Of a stretch of 64,000 bases of DNA, positions 35,690-46,426 are shown piece after piece. Both the position numbers and the translations under genes were made by a program. The stretch is from Roseovarius sp. MMSF_3350. Its GTDB lineage: Bacteria; Pseudomonadota; Alphaproteobacteria; Rhodobacterales; Rhodobacteraceae. Each line of letters opens with the position of its first letter. The first letter of the stretch is position 1. Below the pieces are notes generated by a model, which worked only from the letters and a program-made list of their open reading frames with translations, was not told the DNA's origin and made no database searches. The stretch is taken from assembly GCF_030733425.1 (NCBI RefSeq), contig NZ_JASHIZ010000004.1:62001-126000 (forward strand), given 5' to 3'.

Positions 35690-37575
35690 TAGAAGAGCTC
35701 CTCGGCGCGCTCTTCAAAAAAGCCTTTTGGCCAGTTGTCTACAAAATCTCCGCTGTCGCTAACTCGCAATCTGCGAAACACGGGTCCGCGCTCGGTGGCT
35801 TCGACATAGACGACTGAGATATCGCTGGACTCTAAACCCGGCACGCCAGGCGGCAACTCGTTGTCTCCCAGCTCGCGAACCCGTCTTAGAAGGCGCAACA
35901 TTATGTGCTCGCTATGAGTTTCCACCAATAGTGTTCGCTCAGGCCCCGTAGAGGGCTTTTCGTTTCTTGTTGCAGTAATGAACAGATCGCCTAACCCCAC
36001 TTGTATTGCGGGATGGATGTGAAGTTCAGGTTGTTCGATCGCTACAAGCCCGTCGGGTTCCATCAGGCAAGCAACAACCACTGGAACCATCTGAGAAATC
36101 CCGACGCCTACGTCGCTGGGCGCGACTGGGATGCCACGTATCGCATCCATCAGCCCGATTTCAGACTTGGTCGGAATTGCCTCGTAGAGCTCTTGGAGGT
36201 CACCGAGGTCATCTTCGTTGATCCCCCGCTTGAACAGCTGATGCAGGCCATCAGTCGTCGAGATTTGTTTGTAGTCCGATTTAACTAGCACATAGCCAGT
36301 GCGAAGCCGCTCGTCTGATGACATCCATTCGTTCACACTGTCCAGAAGCTCATTACCGGATTGCGTGTAGAGCACATCCCAAGCGGCGAGCCCCTGTGCC
36401 CACCTGGATTCGTCCGGCGAAAGGCGGGGGCGGTAGCCTCTGCTCGGGATCTCACGCAGCGGACCGATGTAGGTCACGGAGGCCAGGTAGTCTCGCACTA
36501 TGCGCACAGGTCCTAGGATCAGCTCATCCATGATCGCGGCAAGGCCAGCAACTGTGTCGAGCTGCTGCTTGTAGTGTTTCAGAGCATCTTCATAGGCGTC
36601 GCTTTCGTCACGCGTCATGCGTGAGGAACGGCCAAATGTTCTGTCCACTATTTTATCGGCTGCGTCTCCACCCGCCATAAACGCGCGCATCGAAAGATCG
36701 CGATCCGGATCCACGAGGTCCGAGACGAGCGGCTTATCGATTTCTGGAAGCGCGCCAATCTCGGTTTCAATGCCAACTCGGACATCTGTATCCCACGCAG
36801 AGCCGTCAGCGGCGTCTTCAATCTCTTGCTCGCTCATTTCCTCCATAACCGAGCTCATTTCACGCGAGTGGTGCCATATGGCTTCTAGCAAATCGACTGA
36901 AAGGGCCCGTTCTTTGTGGAGCTCGCCATCCTCGCTCAGGACATTCAGGAAATCGAGTCTCTCGTCTTCTTCCGGATAGTCGTGGGGGAATCTAATCGGC
37001 TGCAGCAGAGCGTGTTCGAAGTTGAAATCTGTTGCCACGGCCCGACCGACTTGCGCCGACGACACTATTGAGCAGATGGCCTCCTCGTCCATTTCGACGT
37101 CAAGACGGGAAACAAAAGGGGCGTTGATCAGATCACTCCAGCGCACTTCGATCCCGATGCCAACCTCTTGGACAACCGCGTAGTCCTGCAACTCGGTATT
37201 CTCACCAACCAGATAGCGGATGCCGAGTTCGTTGAAGCGATCGTCACGAAGGCTAGCACCCGAATTTAGAGGGAGCCGCTCGTTGCCCTGGTCCTGGGTC
37301 ATGTCGATCCGGACCTTGATGCGGATCGGGCGGGAGAGGTCGTGGTTGTGGACGAGGGTGGCAAAGCCGCCAAGGTCAGTTAGGCCGCCGGCGATGGTCT
37401 GATCGGGGTCGGGGTTATTGCGCTCGAGGATCTCGCGAAGGTAGTGCAGCGCCTGAAGGATCGTACTCTTGCCGGCGCTGTTAGGGCCAAAGAGCAGCGT
37501 GATCGGCGCGAGGTCGATGTTCTGCTTCGTGCCGATGCCTTTGAAATTCTCGATTTCGATGTGGCTTAGACGCAT
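35689..37575 (-). CDS. AAA family ATPase, DUF3696-like (OLD/RecF type)
   Basis: 628 residues. The Walker A motif FGPNSAGKST is at about residues 29-38 after the RecF-like start LSHIEIENFKGIG. The Walker B/signature segment is LVAIEQPELHIHPAIQ (about 510), and an H-loop-like VETHSEHIML follows. The C-terminus, GDFVDNWPKGFFEERAEELF, matches DUF3696. Such SMC-like ATPases act as sensors in several defence systems together with a nuclease. It is the fourth gene after hsdR-hsdM-hsdS with a 9-base gap, and is coupled to the PLD-like gene. Confidence 0.85.
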   Translation of the reverse strand: MRLSHIEIENFKGIGTKQNIDLAPITLLFGPNSAGKSTILQALHYLREILERNNPDPDQTIAGGLTDLGGFATLVHNHDLSRPIRIKVRIDMTQDQGNERLPLNSGASLRDDRFNELGIRYLVGENTELQDYAVVQEVGIGIEVRWSDLINAPFVSRLDVEMDEEAICSIVSSAQVGRAVATDFNFEHALLQPIRFPHDYPEEDERLDFLNVLSEDGELHKERALSVDLLEAIWHHSREMSSVMEEMSEQEIEDAADGSAWDTDVRVGIETEIGALPEIDKPLVSDLVDPDRDLSMRAFMAGGDAADKIVDRTFGRSSRMTRDESDAYEDALKHYKQQLDTVAGLAAIMDELILGPVRIVRDYLASVTYIGPLREIPSRGYRPRLSPDESRWAQGLAAWDVLYTQSGNELLDSVNEWMSSDERLRTGYVLVKSDYKQISTTDGLHQLFKRGINEDDLGDLQELYEAIPTKSEIGLMDAIRGIPVAPSDVGVGISQMVPVVVACLMEPDGLVAIEQPELHIHPAIQVGLGDLFITATRNEKPSTGPERTLLVETHSEHIMLRLLRRVRELGDNELPPGVPGLESSDISVVYVEATERGPVFRRLRVSDSGDFVDNWPKGFFEERAEELF

Positions 37576-37584
37576 ATCTCTACC

Positions 37585-38748
37585 CTACAGGCTTCCTGAG
37601 AAAGCGCGTTGGGATAGCGCCTCAAAGAGGGGAGCATCGACCCCGAGCTTCTTCACGATAGAGTTAGTTCGCTCAACAATCGAAGTGAATTTCGATACTA
37701 TTTCTTCTGACGGCCGAGGCACTGGCAAGAGACGAACGTCCTTAAGGTTTATCCCGCGCTGAGCGACGCCTTTGATATTCTCTGTCATGAACCTTTGTGC
37801 GCCATCCGTCAGCATCAGTGCACGAACAAAGACTGGGTCTACGCCATCCAATAGTGGGATAACCGCCACCTCTCTAGAAACATTGAAGCCTGCGGCTTCA
37901 GCTGGACTGATAGCCACGCGTCCAACAGTCCCGCGAATGCTCAGGAGTAGCTCGCCTCCCTTCAAAACTGTTCGGCGGTATTTACTGGAGATTTCCTTGG
38001 AGGTTCGCACAAGATGCATGCCGTCAAATCTATCTGTCACAATATTGCTGATCCTAACGACAGGGACACCGTTAGGCGTCTCCGGTCCACGTTGAACGAT
38101 TCCGTATGAAATGCCCCTGCTGGGATCGACAAGCTCGCCGAGCGGAGTGGTTGCGAATTCTGTTGTACCACTCGCCGGGTCGCCGAACATGTCTACGAAC
38201 ACCGACTTGAGAAACTCATCCGCCTGGTCGAGGGCCTGCTCGCGTTTGCGTCGGATGGCGTCGGCCTTGTCGAGAATCGCTGCGATCCGGCGTTGTTCGC
38301 CAATCGGTGGCAGAGGTATTTGAACCTCAGAGACCACCCTCTTTGAGACCTCTTTGAAGGTCGCGCCGGTCCCCAAGTCTTCAAGGCGTTGTCGGTTAGC
38401 GTTCAGCCACCAGAATAGGAAGTTTGCATCAAGTTCATTAGACGGCACAAAGCTCTTGAAGCCCTGGTTTGTGGCCATGGGTTTGGTGTTGATCGCAACG
38501 AGACCAATTGGTGCCCTTGAACTGAACAGAACCGAATTCGCAGGCAGAACCCTCGCGGCGCAAGACGAAAGGCCTTTCCGTGTGATCGTGCGTTCGGTGT
38601 GAGCGAGGTGTTTGCCCTTAAGTTTTGAAAGGTCAGTTGGCGTCGCCCATGCAACATCACCGCCCCAGTAGTCCGCTACTGAGGATTTTGGCGTTGCACC
38701 ACTGACTATTTCGGCGACCTCGCCAATTGCCACTTGGTCCCAACTCAC
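37585..38748 (-). CDS. hsdS: Type I restriction-modification specificity subunit S
   Basis: 387 residues with the two-half architecture. Target recognition domain 1 (about residues 1-150) is followed by the central conserved helix [21 protein letters not shown] (shown in two parts: [23 protein letters not shown]), then recognition domain 2 and a C-terminal helix. It sets the DNA sequence that HsdM methylates and HsdR cleaves. The start overlaps the hsdM stop by ATGA. Confidence 0.93.
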   Translation of the reverse strand: MSWDQVAIGEVAEIVSGATPKSSVADYWGGDVAWATPTDLSKLKGKHLAHTERTITRKGLSSCAARVLPANSVLFSSRAPIGLVAINTKPMATNQGFKSFVPSNELDANFLFWWLNANRQRLEDLGTGATFKEVSKRVVSEVQIPLPPIGEQRRIAAILDKADAIRRKREQALDQADEFLKSVFVDMFGDPASGTTEFATTPLGELVDPSRGISYGIVQRGPETPNGVPVVRISNIVTDRFDGMHLVRTSKEISSKYRRTVLKGGELLLSIRGTVGRVAISPAEAAGFNVSREVAVIPLLDGVDPVFVRALMLTDGAQRFMTENIKGVAQRGINLKDVRLLPVPRPSEEIVSKFTSIVERTNSIVKKLGVDAPLFEALSQRAFSGSL

Positions 38749-40271
38749 CTCAGCATCTCCTCAAGTTCGGAGAGGTCATGGGCAATCTCAGTATTCAGCG
38801 CCTTCATGCGCTCAAGAATTTCAGCAGGAGGGTCATAGGCCTCCTGCTCATAAAGCCGTTCTTTGTATTTGCTCAGCGACAGGTCATAATTCGACTGACG
38901 GATCTCTTCGGCCGGCACAAAGAACGCTTTCTGCGTTCGATCCGTATCCCTTTGCGGATCGCGTTTCTTCCAGGCCTCCAGGCAGTCGGGCAGGTCATTG
39001 GCTTCAATCGGGTCGCGTTTGTCGTCTAGCGAAAACCCGTCGGCCTCGACATCGTAGAAGAAAACGTCATCGGTTCGTCCCCCATTTCGGAATACAAGAA
39101 TAGCGGTCGAGACGCCGGCATAGGGCTTAAATACTCCGCTCGGCAGTGAAATGACCGCTTCGAGTTGATTGTCATCGATCAGTAGGCGCCGTAGAGCAAC
39201 ATGCGCTGTCGATGAACTGAACAGCACGCCATCCGGCACAATTGTGGCCGAGCGCCCGGAGTTTTCCTTTAGCATCCGCAGTATCAGGACGAGGAAGAGC
39301 AGCTCCGTCTTCTTGGTCTTAACCTTTCGCAGCAGCCCGGGGTGCACATCTTCAAAATCGAGAGTTCCTTTAAAGGGTGGATTGGCAAGAATAACGTCGA
39401 ATCCATTACTTGCGGCCTGCGGATACTTGTCGCTGAACCCGGTGCTGAGCGTATCCTGGTAGTGGATGTCCGGGTTATCCACGCCGTGGAGCATCAGGTT
39501 CATCGCCGCAATCCGGAGCATCGTCGCGTCGAAATCGAACCCGTGGAACATCTTGCTACGGATGTGCTCGCGGTGATCTTCCAAAAGGTCACCCGTGTAG
39601 ATCTTCTCGGTCTTGCCAGTTTCGGGGTCGGTTTCCTCGATGATGCCTTCCTCGGAGGTGTGCTCCTTCATCAGGTACTGCATCGTCTCGACGAGGAAGC
39701 CTCCGGTCCCTGCCGACGGGTCGCCGACTGTCTCGTCCGGCTGTGGGTCGAGCAGTTCGACCATCAGCTTGATGATGTGGCGCGGGGTGCGGAACTGGCC
39801 GTTGATACCGGCTGTCGTCAGCTTGCTAAGCAGGTATTCGTAGAGGTCACCCTTCGTGTCTCCTTCGGTCAGCGGCAGCTTGTCGATCATGTTGACGGCT
39901 TTCACCAGAAGGCTGGGCTTCTGGATCATCAGCTGCGCGTCTTTCATGAACTCCGCAAAGGCGGATCCGCTGGTCGACGACTTGCGGAAGTGTGGGAAGA
40001 CTTCGTCTCGTACGAGCGGAAGCATTTCCTCGGCACCGAGGTGCCGGAACTGCGACCAGCGTAGATGCTGTTCGTCATCATCAAACCGCCGCTTGAACGG
40101 TTTTTGCGTACGGCGCATGCGGTTTTCATCGCGGGTTTCGTTGATGTCGAGCAGGCGCGCGAACATCAGGAAAGTGACCTGCTCGATCACAGTCAGGGGA
40201 TTGGTGATCCCACCTTGCCAGAATTCCGTCCAGAGCGCGTCGATGTCGCGTTTGAGCGCACCTGTAATCAT
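38745..40271 (-). CDS. hsdM: Type I restriction-modification methyltransferase subunit M
   Basis: 508 residues. The N-terminal helical bundle [19 protein letters not shown] leads the N6-adenine methyltransferase domain with SAM motif [14 protein letters not shown] (about 187) and catalytic NPPFKGT (about 294). It methylates adenine in the HsdS-defined target. The gene is joined to hsdR and hsdS by 4-base overlaps. Confidence 0.96.
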   Translation of the reverse strand: MITGALKRDIDALWTEFWQGGITNPLTVIEQVTFLMFARLLDINETRDENRMRRTQKPFKRRFDDDEQHLRWSQFRHLGAEEMLPLVRDEVFPHFRKSSTSGSAFAEFMKDAQLMIQKPSLLVKAVNMIDKLPLTEGDTKGDLYEYLLSKLTTAGINGQFRTPRHIIKLMVELLDPQPDETVGDPSAGTGGFLVETMQYLMKEHTSEEGIIEETDPETGKTEKIYTGDLLEDHREHIRSKMFHGFDFDATMLRIAAMNLMLHGVDNPDIHYQDTLSTGFSDKYPQAASNGFDVILANPPFKGTLDFEDVHPGLLRKVKTKKTELLFLVLILRMLKENSGRSATIVPDGVLFSSSTAHVALRRLLIDDNQLEAVISLPSGVFKPYAGVSTAILVFRNGGRTDDVFFYDVEADGFSLDDKRDPIEANDLPDCLEAWKKRDPQRDTDRTQKAFFVPAEEIRQSNYDLSLSKYKERLYEQEAYDPPAEILERMKALNTEIAHDLSELEEMLR

Positions 40272-43200
40272 TGGTCTTTCGTCCTTTCAGAGGCTTCTTG
40301 TTCGTCGCCGCTTGCCGTTGCAGGCGGCGCAAACTGGTCGACGATTTCCATGAGCTCGTCGACGTCTTTTTCATTTTCGAAAACCCCGTCGGGCCCGTCG
40401 GCATCGACGACAGTGAAGGGATCTTCATAGAGCTTGGCGCGGGTAATCGAACCGTAGCGCGCGATGTGGTTCTTGAGCAGACCGAGGAAGCGCGTCTGCT
40501 TGGCTTTCAAACTTGGATGCGTCCGCGCGAAATCTGCGAATTTTGCTTCAACTGCCTCGGGGTCGAGGCCGATAATCGAGCGGATCACGAAATCCAGAGG
40601 GGCCGCCGTCTCAGAGAAGAACTCCTCGAGGATCTCCCGGTTGACGCCAGGCGTCTGGGCCAGGATCAGCGAAACCAGTTTTTCGATGTCCCCTTCTGAA
40701 ACAGCCTCACCGCGACTGATCTTCTGAAGCGTTGGATTCTCGTCGAAATGCTTGCGCAGCTCTTCTTCGACGACCTGGCGGTAGGCCTTCATGTTCACCG
40801 CATCGAGACTGACCTTTCGACGGGCCGTTTGAACTTCGGACGCCGTCTCAGTGACATCGATGATCTTGGGCGGCACGGCGGGGCCCGACGTGCGCTCCCG
40901 ATATCGCATGATTTCCCGAAGTGGCTTTCTTACCTCCTCGAGCTTCTTGACGGTAAGATCGCTCCAGAATGCATCCGACTTCACAGTCTTGATGACCTCG
41001 GCCTTCTCGCGGACGGGGTTCAGATGCATCTGGAGTGCGCCGAGTCGCTCCAGCATGTCGATCTTCAGATCGCCAACCGTGTTTGATCGGTGCAGGACGG
41101 CAATCTGAATGCGGGCGATGAGCAGGTCGAGCGCATAGGCGTCACCATGTCCGCGAATGTTCCGCCACTGCATCAGCGGCGCGATCACCTGACGCAAGCC
41201 AACGACGGTCGCCGGCGCAAAGGCCATCAAGGTTTCAGGCGCCCCAAGCGACCGCTTTTCCCGCCATTTTTCGCGGACCGCGATCGTTTCCTCGTCAAGG
41301 TCGTTGATGTCCTTGCCGATCAACTCAATGACTGCTTCAAATGCCGGGATTTCGCTGTTCTTCAGGGCTAGCTCGGCCAGGTTGATCCGCTCCTCAAACA
41401 CGAGCTGCATCAGCGACTTCGTCTGGGTGGGTTCAGCCGGCCGATAGCCCGTCTCGAAGCGTTCGAAGTTCCCCCAATGGTCAAAGATCCGGAACACGGT
41501 CTTCTGTTGCCCGGGCCCGAATAGGTCTTCGCAGAGCCGCGTGCCGCGCCCGATCATCTGCCAGAACTTCACGGGCGATTTGACGGGTTTCGCAAACACG
41601 AGGTTGAGGATCTCCGGGATGTCGATCCCGGTATCGAGCATGTCGACCGAGATCGCGATGGTGAGCTCGTCGTTCTTGCCGTCATCGTTGCCCTTGAAGT
41701 CATCGATCAGTTGCTCAGCACGTGGATCATAGTTATCGATGACCTGGCAGAAGCGCCCGCCGTATTGGGGGTACATCTCGTCAAAGAGCTGTCGCAGAAG
41801 CACGGCGTGCTGGTGGTTGCGGGCGAAGATAATGCTCTTTCCAGGGGTCTGCCCCGTGGCATCCCGCATCCCGTTCTCCATCAGGTTCCGCAGGATCGCC
41901 CGGTTGGTGTCCTTGTTATAGATCACGTTGTCGATCTGGTCGGCCGCGAAATCATATTGGGATGGGTCTTCGCCCTGATCTTCAAGCTCCTTGATCTGCT
42001 CGGCCGTCAGGGTGTCGAGCGAGATTCCCTCGCGCATGAACTGCGTCGTGTGCTCAAACACCTCAAACGGCGTCAGGAACCCGTCGCGGACAGCTTCCTC
42101 CAAGTCATAGTTCGCTGTTGGAAGCTGACCTTCGCACTGGAAAAGATCAAAGGTGCTGCGCGTGACGAAATCGACCGGTGTCGCGGTCAGCCCGATTTGA
42201 AGACTGTCGAAGTAAGTGAAGATGTCGCCATAGACATTGTAGATGCTTCGATGGGATTCATCGGCGATGATGAGATCGAAGTACCCCACATCGAATGACT
42301 GAAACACCTTCTTCATCGCTGGATATGTCGCGATGAAAATGCGTTCCTTTGCGGAGCTGTCGATCCGTCCACTGACCACCCTGATGGGCTCAGAGGCGAG
42401 GAAATCACCGAAGGCGTTCTTGGCTTGCTTTCTTAGCTCGCGCCGGTCGCACAGGAAGAGAACGCGTTTGACCCATCCCGCCCGGATAAGGAGCTCAGTC
42501 AGAGCAATCGCAACGCGGGTTTTCCCGGTGCCAGTGGCCTGCACGACAAGCGATTTGCGGTGGTTCGCGGTGAACCGCTCTGACACGCGCTTGATCGCTT
42601 CGATCTGGTAGAGGCGATTGACGATGTCCGAGCGCGGCTTGATCGTATCCAGTGCCTTCCGACTCTTTCGTTGGAACTTCACCAGATACTGAAGGCTGTC
42701 CTTGGAATAGTATCCGTAGACCTTCCGTGGCGGATAGCCGCCGGCGTCGTCCCACATCCAGATGTCGTAACCATTGGTGTAGAAGATCACCGGTCGCTGC
42801 CCGTGAACCTCCTCAAGACCGTCCGCGTAGAGTTTTGCCTGCTGCCGGCCTGTTCCAGGATCGACCGACGTCTTCTTCGCTTCAACGACTGCCAGCGGCG
42901 TGCCGTCATCATCCCAGAGCACATAGTCGGCATATCCGATGCCACTCGCAGTCGGCTGGGAGGGGACCTCGACCTCTTTGCCGACTTCACTTGTGCTGGC
43001 GTCGCCGCCCGCAACATTCCAACCGGCGGTCGCGATCAGGCTGTCGATAATGCGGGCCCGTGTGGTCGCTTCATCAAAATTCAGCAGGTTCGCAGATTCT
43101 GCGGCGGAAGAAGCCAGAGCTTCGATTTCGGCAGCTTTCTTTTCAGCGGCCGTAGCTGTTTGACGTGCTTCCTCGAGCTCCTGGAGAAGCTTCTCCATTT

Positions 43201-43696
43201 GAGCTTCCTGGCCCGCCAGCTTTTCAAGCAGCTCGCGCTTTTCGCGTTTCAGCTTGCCTTTCGTCTCGTCGACGACTGACTGCGGAATCTCGGCGAACTT
43301 GGGCAGCTCATCCGGCGTGCCCTTGCGTGCCTGAACGAAGACCCAACGCGAGAGGTCGAATGCCTCCTTGATCAGCCACAAGGCATTCTTCGTGCTCGCG
43401 GGGTCGCCATGCGCGGCCTTGTTTCCGTGGATGCGAAGCGCATGCAGTTTATCGAGCACCACCTTCGGTACGATGGCCGAAAAGGCCTCGTTGCGCAGAA
43501 GATCGATGAACGTCGCCTGGTCCGGCTTTGGAAGACGAAGGTCCCGATAGATGTCCTTTGTGAGGTTCTCGGCAAATAGTCTGAGCTTCACCAGTGCGCT
43601 TGCAGGGTCAGCATAGGCGTAGGCCTCAGCGAATGCGCCGAGTTCCGCCAGCTCCTGCCATTCCGGGCGCAGGAATTCGAAGTTGCGCGACTTCAT
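40268..43696 (-). CDS. hsdR: Type I restriction enzyme subunit R, EcoEI-like, with DUF4145 N-terminus
   Basis: 1142 residues. The N-terminus is a DUF4145 domain (HEPN-like fold; [10 protein letters not shown], near residue 85). A PD-(D/E)xK nuclease region follows, with [19 protein letters not shown] (about 255-275). The DEAD-box translocase has Walker [13 protein letters not shown] (about 388), DESH (about 477) and motif [21 protein letters not shown]-terminal EcoEI-type domain completes it. It cuts DNA lacking the cognate methylation. GGGAGG precedes the ATG; the CARF-like regulator gene lies 78 bases upstream on the same strand. Confidence 0.95.
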   Translation of the reverse strand: MKSRNFEFLRPEWQELAELGAFAEAYAYADPASALVKLRLFAENLTKDIYRDLRLPKPDQATFIDLLRNEAFSAIVPKVVLDKLHALRIHGNKAAHGDPASTKNALWLIKEAFDLSRWVFVQARKGTPDELPKFAEIPQSVVDETKGKLKREKRELLEKLAGQEAQMEKLLQELEEARQTATAAEKKAAEIEALASSAAESANLLNFDEATTRARIIDSLIATAGWNVAGGDASTSEVGKEVEVPSQPTASGIGYADYVLWDDDGTPLAVVEAKKTSVDPGTGRQQAKLYADGLEEVHGQRPVIFYTNGYDIWMWDDAGGYPPRKVYGYYSKDSLQYLVKFQRKSRKALDTIKPRSDIVNRLYQIEAIKRVSERFTANHRKSLVVQATGTGKTRVAIALTELLIRAGWVKRVLFLCDRRELRKQAKNAFGDFLASEPIRVVSGRIDSSAKERIFIATYPAMKKVFQSFDVGYFDLIIADESHRSIYNVYGDIFTYFDSLQIGLTATPVDFVTRSTFDLFQCEGQLPTANYDLEEAVRDGFLTPFEVFEHTTQFMREGISLDTLTAEQIKELEDQGEDPSQYDFAADQIDNVIYNKDTNRAILRNLMENGMRDATGQTPGKSIIFARNHQHAVLLRQLFDEMYPQYGGRFCQVIDNYDPRAEQLIDDFKGNDDGKNDELTIAISVDMLDTGIDIPEILNLVFAKPVKSPVKFWQMIGRGTRLCEDLFGPGQQKTVFRIFDHWGNFERFETGYRPAEPTQTKSLMQLVFEERINLAELALKNSEIPAFEAVIELIGKDINDLDEETIAVREKWREKRSLGAPETLMAFAPATVVGLRQVIAPLMQWRNIRGHGDAYALDLLIARIQIAVLHRSNTVGDLKIDMLERLGALQMHLNPVREKAEVIKTVKSDAFWSDLTVKKLEEVRKPLREIMRYRERTSGPAVPPKIIDVTETASEVQTARRKVSLDAVNMKAYRQVVEEELRKHFDENPTLQKISRGEAVSEGDIEKLVSLILAQTPGVNREILEEFFSETAAPLDFVIRSIIGLDPEAVEAKFADFARTHPSLKAKQTRFLGLLKNHIARYGSITRAKLYEDPFTVVDADGPDGVFENEKDVDELMEIVDQFAPPATASGDEQEASERTKDQ

Positions 43697-43774
43697 GGTC
43701 GCCTCCCTTCGGCATTGAAGGAGAGCGGCAAGCGCCGCGACACACAGACAGTGTATGCCGGTATATCTGCCAAC

Positions 43775-45247
43775 CTAGGATACGCCATATTTCGTCATCC
43801 AGTTTGTCAGCGTCTGATAGCTCGGCAATCCAATCAGTTTCGCGGCGTTTGTCTTGTTGCCCTCCGCATGCGCGATCGCGCGAGTGATATAGTGCCGCGC
43901 AACTTCCGCCATGATCTCCTGCAAGTTCACGCCTTCGTCGAGCGACTTATCAAGAATGCCGTTCTGGGTCCCGGCCGGCGCCGGCGCAGTAAAGACGGCA
44001 TCCCAGACATCGTCTTCTGTGATCTGGGAGCCTTCGCTCCAGATCGCCGCGCGGCGTAGCGAGTTTTCGAGTTCGCGGAGGTTTCCGGGCCAGGTGCGCT
44101 GAAGAAGCACATTCTTCGCGCCTGGCGAAAGCGTTTTCTTCTCAAAGCCGGGTTCGTCAGCGCTCTGCTCATTGATGCGTTCGAGCAGCATTTCGATGAG
44201 CGGGCCGAGATCTCCTTTTCGCTCTCGGAGGGGAGGTATCTTGAGGACAAGCACAGCCAGCCCGAAAAAGAGCTCCTCGCGGAAGTCGCCGGCGGCCACA
44301 GCGTCGATCAGTTGCTTGCGTGTTGCAGCAATGATCCGCACATCTGCTCTTCCAACTTGTGAAGCTGCAGCCTCATCACCTGTCATCTCATCAAGGAGAA
44401 CCTGAAGTCGGACCTGCGCTTGCGCCGGCAAGAGCTCGACTTCATCGAGATAGAGGGTGCCGCCGGAGGCTTCCGCAAGCGCGCCGGCGCCATTGTCTGA
44501 TCCAAATATCTCTGCGTCGATCTGGTCCGGCTTGAGGGCGCCGCAGTTCAGCGAGACGAAAGGCTCGGTGCGCCTTGGGCCGAATTCGTGGATAGCTCGC
44601 GCCAGAACTTCCTTCTCAGTGCCGGCCTCCCCCTCGATCAGAATGGGCACATTACGCACGGCAGCCTTCTTCGCCTTGCTCGCCATGCGGTTCATGGCCG
44701 GACTTCTGAAGATGAGATCGCCGAAGGTCTTGGTGTCCAGACCGCCGCTCAGCTTTGCCAGCCTCGCATCCGCAGACTCGATGATTTTTGGAAGGAGCTC
44801 AGCAGAGACGTCGAACGGAACTTCAATCGTCTGGACGCCGCCCTCCTTTGACGATTGCAGAAACTTTGCAGGAAAGCGCGTTGCGCCCAGGATGGCCCAG
44901 ACAAGCGCCATCGCCCAGGTGCCTGGGCTCAGATGAAAGGTGAGTTCAGGAATGTCTGGGGCGACGGCCTGCCGGCTGCGCTCAACGACATCTACCGCAA
45001 TCTCGTGAATTGCGTTGAGATCGGTCGGGTCAATCAGCTGGACGTGTTCGACGACAATTTCTGTCGTCGTCCGCTGGCTCAGCCAATCTTTGTAAGTCGC
45101 AACCCTCTTGCCGTCCTGGTTCGCGATCAGAACCAGGCGGTCAAAGCGCCGCTCTTCTACTGCACTGCAGATCGGGCCCGTCTGCCCCTCAGGGCGGGTC
45201 GGGGCGTCGAGGTCTTGCGTGCCTGTCCATGCCATAAGAATCTTCAT
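43775..45247 (-). CDS. RtcR-like CARF/AAA+/Fis regulator lacking GAFTGA
   Basis: 490 residues. The N-terminal 165 residues resemble the CARF-type sensor of RtcR: TFHLSPGTWAMALVWA, then RFPAKFLQSSKE. The AAA+ domain has altered Walker A EGEAGTEKEVLA (usual GTGKE), Walker B GGTLYLDEVELL and arginine-finger region FREELFFGLAVLVLKIPPL. The sigma-54 contact loop GAFTGA is absent; the place reads FGSDNGAGALAEASGG. A Fis-type helix-turn-helix ends it (NKTNAAKLIGLPSYQTL). CARF domains bind RNA-derived or nucleotide signals. No rtcBA genes are nearby. The ATG at 45247 is favoured; a TTG 12 codons earlier is possible. Confidence 0.85.
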   Translation of the reverse strand: MKILMAWTGTQDLDAPTRPEGQTGPICSAVEERRFDRLVLIANQDGKRVATYKDWLSQRTTTEIVVEHVQLIDPTDLNAIHEIAVDVVERSRQAVAPDIPELTFHLSPGTWAMALVWAILGATRFPAKFLQSSKEGGVQTIEVPFDVSAELLPKIIESADARLAKLSGGLDTKTFGDLIFRSPAMNRMASKAKKAAVRNVPILIEGEAGTEKEVLARAIHEFGPRRTEPFVSLNCGALKPDQIDAEIFGSDNGAGALAEASGGTLYLDEVELLPAQAQVRLQVLLDEMTGDEAAASQVGRADVRIIAATRKQLIDAVAAGDFREELFFGLAVLVLKIPPLRERKGDLGPLIEMLLERINEQSADEPGFEKKTLSPGAKNVLLQRTWPGNLRELENSLRRAAIWSEGSQITEDDVWDAVFTAPAPAGTQNGILDKSLDEGVNLQEIMAEVARHYITRAIAHAEGNKTNAAKLIGLPSYQTLTNWMTKYGVS

Positions 45248-45499
45248 GCTTGCAACAATAGAAGGAATCTTACGTTCGCGCAAGGGCTCTTATGCATTTT
45301 TTCCCGGAGCCCTGCGGCACCGTTAAATCGATCCAAGTGTCTGATGTATTGCAAGTAATTCTAATTCATCCGTCTGGCTCAGTCCTTCGACATAAAAAAA
45401 TTTGTGCGAAATCACAAAAAATATCTTGCAACGAGAGGTAAGATTTCTTATCTCAGGGTCCGCAGCGGCAAGGGCCGCAAATTTTGGGGATGTCGCAAG
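45248..45499. promoter_or_regulatory. Divergent promoter region with an inverted repeat
   Basis: 252 AT-rich bases separate the CARF-like regulator from the nine-gene operon. An inverted repeat GAGGTAAGA-TT-TCTTATCTC (45435-45454, one G-T mismatch) is a plausible operator. The plus-strand start is 46 bases beyond it. No -24/-12 sigma-54 element is evident. Confidence 0.5.
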
Positions 45500-45778
45500 A
45501 TGGCACAGCGAGAGAAAGACGCACTGGAGGAGGTCACCGCCAAAGTGAGTGCGCTCACCAAGGCGCTTCTCGACGAGGGCAAGGATCCTTCGATGGTCGC
45601 CTTTGCGTTGACCTCGGTGGCGGCCGACATGGGGCTGCAGGTTTGTGGCGACCCGATGCGGGTCTTTCCGGTGCTGCTCGGAGCGATCTCTCAGCAAGCG
45701 CACATGCGCGTAGAGGATCGCGCTGAGCAAGACGCCGAAGAGCCGGCGTGTGTCCCGCTTGGTGCGACTGTTCACTGA
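45500..45778 (+). CDS. Small helical protein, function unknown (first gene of operon)
   Basis: 92 residues starting MAQREKDALEEVTAKVSALT, a helical N-terminus, followed by LTSVAADMGLQVCGDPMRVF. I do not recognise it. The ATG at 45500 is chosen since upstream in-frame sequence is basic and lacks a ribosome site. It opens a tightly spaced operon (next gene 32 bases away) and is divergent from the regulator. Confidence 0.6.
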   Translation: MAQREKDALEEVTAKVSALTKALLDEGKDPSMVAFALTSVAADMGLQVCGDPMRVFPVLLGAISQQAHMRVEDRAEQDAEEPACVPLGATVH

Positions 45779-45810
45779 GTGGTGTGGATCGAAGAGAAGG
45801 GAGAAGCGAG

Positions 45811-46167
45811 ATGAAGGCCAGGCAAAAGCTCCGAGGTGTGTCCCTTCTTTCGGCGGTCTTTGGTGAGCTGTCGCAGCAGCTGCCGGACGGCATTGTCTCG
45901 ACCGAGGAGTTGCTCGGTGCGGCTCAGAAGCTGATCGAGTTGTCTAAAAGGGAGTACGTCACCGACGACCATCCCGAAGAGCGGCGGCATCAGGGATACT
46001 ATTCCTATGATCTCTGCACCGCATTCGACAAATTTCAGGGGCGTATCCTGGAAACGGAAATGGGATTGCAAAGCGATCCGCTTGCGGGCCGTGGTCGGCG
46101 AAATGGTTTGAAAGAGCTGCTGGGTGGCAGCCGCGAAGATATGGTTCTGGAGAAAGTCTATGGCTGA
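45811..46167 (+). CDS. Hypothetical protein
   Basis: 118 residues, mostly helical and charged, starting MKARQKLRGVSLLSAVFGEL. The end LKELLGGSREDMVLEKVYG overlaps the next gene by 8 bases. AAGGGAGAAGCGAG precedes the ATG. No family is recognised. Its place in the operon and the overlap argue for a real gene. Confidence 0.6.
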   Translation: MKARQKLRGVSLLSAVFGELSQQLPDGIVSTEELLGAAQKLIELSKREYVTDDHPEERRHQGYYSYDLCTAFDKFQGRILETEMGLQSDPLAGRGRRNGLKELLGGSREDMVLEKVYG

Positions 46168-46426
46168 GTACAAAGCAGCATCCGCCTTGCGAGAGTACAT
46201 GCTCGAGGGGCATCCGGTCACACTTTTGGAGGCGATCCTGCTCTTCGGAGTTCAGGGGCCGAACGCAGAGTTTGGTCGGATCAAGAAAGACGGGTTCATG
46301 ATAGAATCCCGGCCCGTCCCAATGGCGAAGGTCATTCGCCGGATCAATGAATACACGGTCTGCAAGGTCCCTGAGGGTCTTCCTTACAAGGAGATTCAGC
46401 TGACCGAGTACTGGATCAAGAAATGA
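46160..46426 (+). CDS. Small helix-turn-helix-like protein
   Basis: 88 residues. LREYMLEGHPVTLLEAILLF followed by GVQGPNAEFGRIKKDGFMIES has the look of a winged-helix DNA-binding domain with a hairpin (FMIESRPVPMAKVIRR). The assignment is tentative. It overlaps the previous gene by 8 bases and the HNH gene by ATGA. Confidence 0.6.
   Translation: MAEYKAASALREYMLEGHPVTLLEAILLFGVQGPNAEFGRIKKDGFMIESRPVPMAKVIRRINEYTVCKVPEGLPYKEIQLTEYWIKK

Noticed and set aside
43697..43774. Sigma-54 promoter before hsdR (TTGGCA...GGCA on the minus strand)
   Set aside because: The GG-to-GC spacing is 11 bases, one more than the strict 10 required, and the regulator lacks GAFTGA.
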